DNA from: Solobacterium sp.
Lineage (GTDB): Bacteria; Bacillota_I; Bacilli_A; Erysipelotrichales; Erysipelotrichaceae
Direction: 5' to 3'
DNA length: 15,153 nt
Assembly (NCBI GenBank): GCA_017536845.1
Contig: JAFWCP010000274.1
Location: 1-15,153 of the forward strand
Shown: positions 12,800 to 15,153 of the stretch, in pieces
Layout of the letters: every line of letters starts with the position of its first letter
Position numbering within the stretch: position 1 is the stretch's first letter
Position numbers and translations under genes: made by a program
The notes under the pieces: model-generated
Database searches by the model: none
Seen by the model: only the letters and a program-made list of their open reading frames with translations
What the model was told of the DNA's origin: nothing

Positions 12800-13693
12800 T
12801 TAATGCTGAACCCGCTGCGGATCCTTCTTCTGCCCCATCCTGATGTGATCGAAAAAACGGACAATGCGCGGATCATCCTGCATCTGCTTCATACAGCAGA
12901 AATATATGCGGCAGTCCGGTAAATCGGTCGGCAGAACATGGAAGGATTCAGACAACTGTATCATTTCGGACGCAGCGGTCAGCAGAATATCATTCTGTTC
13001 ACTGTGCAGCATGGGCAGAATCCGATCCGGCAGCATGTGAAAACTTGCGAAAGAAAGAGTCCGGCTGAATTCCGGCCTGTCGCTTTTCAGCTTTTCAGCA
13101 TACTGGGCGATATCAAGGCCGCATAACAGCCTGCAGTTTTCCATCATCTGCGTTGTTATGACTTTATTCCCGGCAAAAGGATGATCTGCATCAACCACCG
13201 CCTTTACAGCAAGATCCGCGATCAATAGAGCATGATATTGATCCAGATGCACCGGATTGATGATCATGGCCGCATCAATATTGCCGCTGAGAAGCTGACC
13301 CTCCATTTCGCTGATTTTCATTTCCACTTTTTCCGGAATCTCAGACAACGGTGAGACATTCAGAAACCGTCCGATGATCCATGTGATCTGATATGGTACT
13401 GCCGATATCCGCAATGGCCTTTCCGGAATATCTTCCAGAGCATGCAGCAGCAGATCATATTCCCGAAGGATGGCATTCAAATGCGGCAGAATGGTTTTTG
13501 CCTGAGAATTCGGCTGCCATTTCCCACCCGGTTTCCGATCAAACAGTTCAATCCCCAGATCTCTCTGCAGACGATTGATTCTTGATGTTACAGTTGTTTT
13601 CTCTGCATAGTTTTCTGCCGCAATTTCACCTGCACCTTTCCCTTCGATGATCTGCTTCAGATAGGATAATGTTTCGATTGTAACCTGTTTCAT
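12800..13693 (-). CDS. LysR-family transcriptional regulator
   Basis: A DNA-binding regulator of 297 residues from the ATG at 13693. The N-terminal winged helix-turn-helix spans about residues 3-60, with the recognition region TTVTSRINRLQRDLGIELFDR in LysR form (the usual S-x-I-xx-LE-xx-LG-xx-LF-R). A linker helix follows, then the effector-binding domain from about residue 88 (PLRISAVPYQITWIIG) to the end. AAGGGGA lies 5 bases before this ATG; an in-frame TTG six codons upstream lacks a ribosome site. LysR regulators are often divergent from their target. Here upstream (13712-14259) has no divergent gene, so the likely targets are its own promoter and the downstream Nudix gene. The effector is unknown. 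Confidence 0.92.
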   Translation of the reverse strand: MKQVTIETLSYLKQIIEGKGAGEIAAENYAEKTTVTSRINRLQRDLGIELFDRKPGGKWQPNSQAKTILPHLNAILREYDLLLHALEDIPERPLRISAVPYQITWIIGRFLNVSPLSEIPEKVEMKISEMEGQLLSGNIDAAMIINPVHLDQYHALLIADLAVKAVVDADHPFAGNKVITTQMMENCRLLCGLDIAQYAEKLKSDRPEFSRTLSFASFHMLPDRILPMLHSEQNDILLTAASEMIQLSESFHVLPTDLPDCRIYFCCMKQMQDDPRIVRFFDHIRMGQKKDPQRVQH

Positions 13694-13896
13694 GCAATTC
13701 CCCTTTTCCAATGATTCACGAATGTACAGATTTCCACAGCATATTTATGAACCGGTATGTTCAGATACACAAACAGATCCCATAAACGGATGCAGGATTC
13801 CCTTCATATTCATCGGTTTGTGCTTCAGATGTATATGATTCAATCGCGATATTGATATTTAAATAATAGAACATAATAGATTATTTGTAAACGCAT

Positions 13897-13925
13897 TTGA
13901 CAGATCATTTGCATTTTGCTTATCT
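13897..13925 (+). promoter_or_regulatory. Candidate rightward promoter with no gene downstream
   Basis: A perfect TTGACA (13897-13902) is followed by 17 bases and TTATCT (13920-13925), a -10 box matching 4 of 6 positions. No coding sequence follows on this strand, so if active it would make an untranslated transcript or antisense RNA to the lipoprotein gene. Confidence 0.4.
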
Positions 13926-13977
13926 GAACTTCGTCGTGCTCAAAAAGTGAAGTGCTTGTTTTCATGATTGCAAACCC

Positions 13978-13993
13978 CTGACGACGTCATCAG
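13978..13993. promoter_or_regulatory. 16-base near-palindrome
   Basis: CTGACGACGTCATCAG equals its reverse complement except for one mismatched pair. It lies about 50 bases downstream of the candidate rightward promoter and could be an operator for a dimeric protein. No matching regulator is known to me. Confidence 0.35.
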
Positions 13994-14131
13994 ACTCCCG
14001 GCTTTTCCGACGGCAGCCGCTGAAGCAGCTCAAAAAGAGGCTGATCAATCCCTGTTTCTTAAGACACCTCTGGTTGATTGCATATCTCCGTGCGTCTCAT
14101 CTTTGCCTGTCCCTCATTGCCTCTGCAGACA

Positions 14132-14176
14132 GAAAAATCAGTGGAAACCAGGATAGAACATCCAGTTTCCACTGAT
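14132..14176 (-). terminator. Long intrinsic terminator, probably of the lipoprotein gene
   Basis: Perfect 12-base arms (ATCAGTGGAAAC at 14137-14148 and GTTTCCACTGAT at 14165-14176) and an inner GGAT/ATCC pairing form a long stem. Read on the minus strand it is followed by TTTTTC. It lies about 84 bases after the lipoprotein stop at 14260, leaving a 3' untranslated segment that holds another small hairpin. Confidence 0.75.
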
Positions 14177-14259
14177 GAATCATTTCTGAAATCGATAATG
14201 GTTTTACCGGCGTTTACGTGAAAGCCAAGGTATCCTTCTTTGGCCTTTCATAGTGATCC

Positions 14260-15117
14260 TCAGTCTTCCAGCCAGGCAAGTGTATATGCATACAGCGGGT
14301 TGTCTGTCTCATCATCACCATACCAGTAAGTCTTCGAGGAAGTTTCTGCGATAATGGTTAAGGGTTCTGATGACAACGGCTGGGCTTCATAAACCTTAAT
14401 TGTCCCGTCGTCTTTCTCTTCAATGAGAATCTGCATATCCTGCCCACGCAGACTGAACAGTGCACTTTGCCGGGTCCAGCTGCGGTCAATGTTTGTCCCA
14501 TCCGCATATACGGCAACATCTTTGAACCCTGACAAATACTCATCAACATTCTCGGTCAGATCATACTCTTCGATTGATCCTTCACTGTACAGAACCGCAT
14601 GCACTGACAGCACCTCAAAATCGTCAGGAATCAATGCAGATAAAGCATATTGTTCCTGATAGTAAGACGGTGCCTCCGTGATACTGTCAAGGATGAATGC
14701 TTCAGCAGGTTTGTCAGGTGTGTTGAACTCTGCCCGGAAACAGTTGATCCCCACCAGTTCATCCTCCGGCATTTCCGCGAACTGTTCTTCTGTCAGAAGC
14801 AGTAATTTTGTACCTTCGTCGGTTATGAAGGTTGCGTTTATCAGGTTCTGGACTCCGCCATCAGATTCGACTGACCATATCTGTGCATTTTGTTTCAATA
14901 TTTTCCCGGCGAACGTTTCCGCAGTCTGGCTGATTTTCTCAATCTGAATGGATACTTCAGGCTGCTGCGGGGCATCGGTTGGTTCTGCCGCAGAATCGAC
15001 AGTTTCGGAAACCGGCAGAGAGGATACCGTCTCATCGGAAGAAACTGCTGAAGAAGACTGCTGAGGCGCACACGCTGCGGTTAACAGTGCCAGCACAATC
15101 ACTATAATACGTTTCAT
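14260..15117 (-). CDS. Lipoprotein of unknown function
   Basis: About 285 residues from the ATG at 15117, which has AAGGA 7 bases upstream; the ATG at 15123 lies too close to that site. A basic start (MKRII), a hydrophobic stretch and LTAAC give a lipoprotein signal with Cys16. A Ser/Glu/Pro-rich linker of about 40 residues follows, like those of the other two lipoproteins in the window. The mature part (about 55-285) looks like a soluble alpha/beta domain with aromatic, acidic segments (SYYQEQYALSALIP, KTYWYGDDETDNPLYAY) and no motif I recognise. It ends with a long structured 3' region and a strong terminator. The promoter lies at or beyond the right edge. No neighbouring gene suggests a role. 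Confidence 0.8.
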   Translation of the reverse strand: MKRIIVIVLALLTAACAPQQSSSAVSSDETVSSLPVSETVDSAAEPTDAPQQPEVSIQIEKISQTAETFAGKILKQNAQIWSVESDGGVQNLINATFITDEGTKLLLLTEEQFAEMPEDELVGINCFRAEFNTPDKPAEAFILDSITEAPSYYQEQYALSALIPDDFEVLSVHAVLYSEGSIEEYDLTENVDEYLSGFKDVAVYADGTNIDRSWTRQSALFSLRGQDMQILIEEKDDGTIKVYEAQPLSSEPLTIIAETSSKTYWYGDDETDNPLYAYTLAWLED

Positions 15118-15153
15118 GTTCATTTCCTTTCCACACTCAGTTTATCATTGTCA

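Larger units (their letters stand above)
13712..14259. other. Long non-coding region between the LysR gene and the lipoprotein gene
   Basis: This stretch of 548 bases has no open frame with a ribosome site and recognisable product. It holds an AT-rich block (about 13850-13890), a good rightward promoter-like pair at 13897-13925, a 16-base near-palindrome at 13978-13993, a long hairpin at 14137-14176 and a second bulged hairpin at 14222-14250. The LysR promoter should lie within 13712-13900, but no clear -35/-10 pair was found. Confidence 0.6.

Noticed and set aside
11879..12922. Open frame of 347 codons on the plus strand
   Set aside because: It crosses antisense to three real genes (lactonase, Nudix, LysR) and has no ribosome site or recognisable domain.
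13765..13830. Inverted CACAAAC / GTTTGTG pair upstream of the LysR gene
   Set aside because: The arms are only 7 bases and about 40 bases apart, with just partial similarity beyond them. This is not enough to call a regulator site.
13968..14156. 62-codon frame starting at TTG downstream of the orphan promoter
   Set aside because: It has no ribosome site and a non-standard start, and the translation shows no helix, signal or family pattern. It also runs into the terminator hairpin of the opposite strand.

Overview
The window looks like a chromosomal segment of a moderately GC-rich Bacillota (Firmicutes), most plausibly an Erysipelotrichaceae-type gut or oral commensal. The reasons are strong GGAGG-type Shine-Dalgarno sites, class C sortase and signal peptidase genes, a Firmicutes-type short NagB, Ser-rich Firmicutes lipoproteins, a class III-like PPK2 and an OppA-like solute-binding protein of the type seen in that group. 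This placement is inference from protein recollection, not a database result. No rRNA, tRNA, CRISPR array, insertion sequence or phage gene is visible.

Layout. 1-1726 (-): start of an oligopeptide-binding lipoprotein that runs off the left edge. Before its canonical N-terminal lobe it carries about 100 residues that resemble the C-terminal tail of the same family. 1727-1956: a divergent promoter region with ATGAAAG repeats. 1957-2931 (+): a membrane-anchored extracytoplasmic protein whose start seems leaderless. 2961-6034 (-): a tight four-gene surface-assembly cluster of coiled-coil protein, signal peptidase I, catalytically dead sortase-like protein and class C sortase. 6086-7668 (-): a threonine aldolase with an overlapping lipoprotein. 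7887-8615 (-): glucosamine-6-phosphate deaminase. 8760-10253 (-): MgtE magnesium transporter, divergent from 10389-11249 (+) PPK2 polyphosphate kinase. 11330-13693 (-): a LysR regulator, Nudix hydrolase and lactonase-fold protein in a row. 13712-14259: 548 bases without a convincing gene but with several structured elements. 14260-15117 (-): a lipoprotein of unknown function.

How it fits together. The most coherent unit is the sortase cluster. A signal peptidase (S68/K104 dyad), a sortase-fold protein lacking all three catalytic residues and a complete class C sortase (H181, C243, R252) overlap or nearly abut, yet no LPXTG protein or pilin lies in the window. Both end genes carry long basic, Pro-rich tails. 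This suggests a membrane assembly module acting on substrates encoded elsewhere. The other genes are housekeeping or metabolic units with their own terminators: amino-sugar catabolism, Mg2+ uptake, polyphosphate-driven nucleotide phosphorylation and threonine/glycine metabolism.

The points most worth following up are the displaced C-terminal-like segment in the solute-binding protein, the dead sortase paired with an active one, and two genes whose -10 box lies 6-7 nt before an ATG that has no Shine-Dalgarno.
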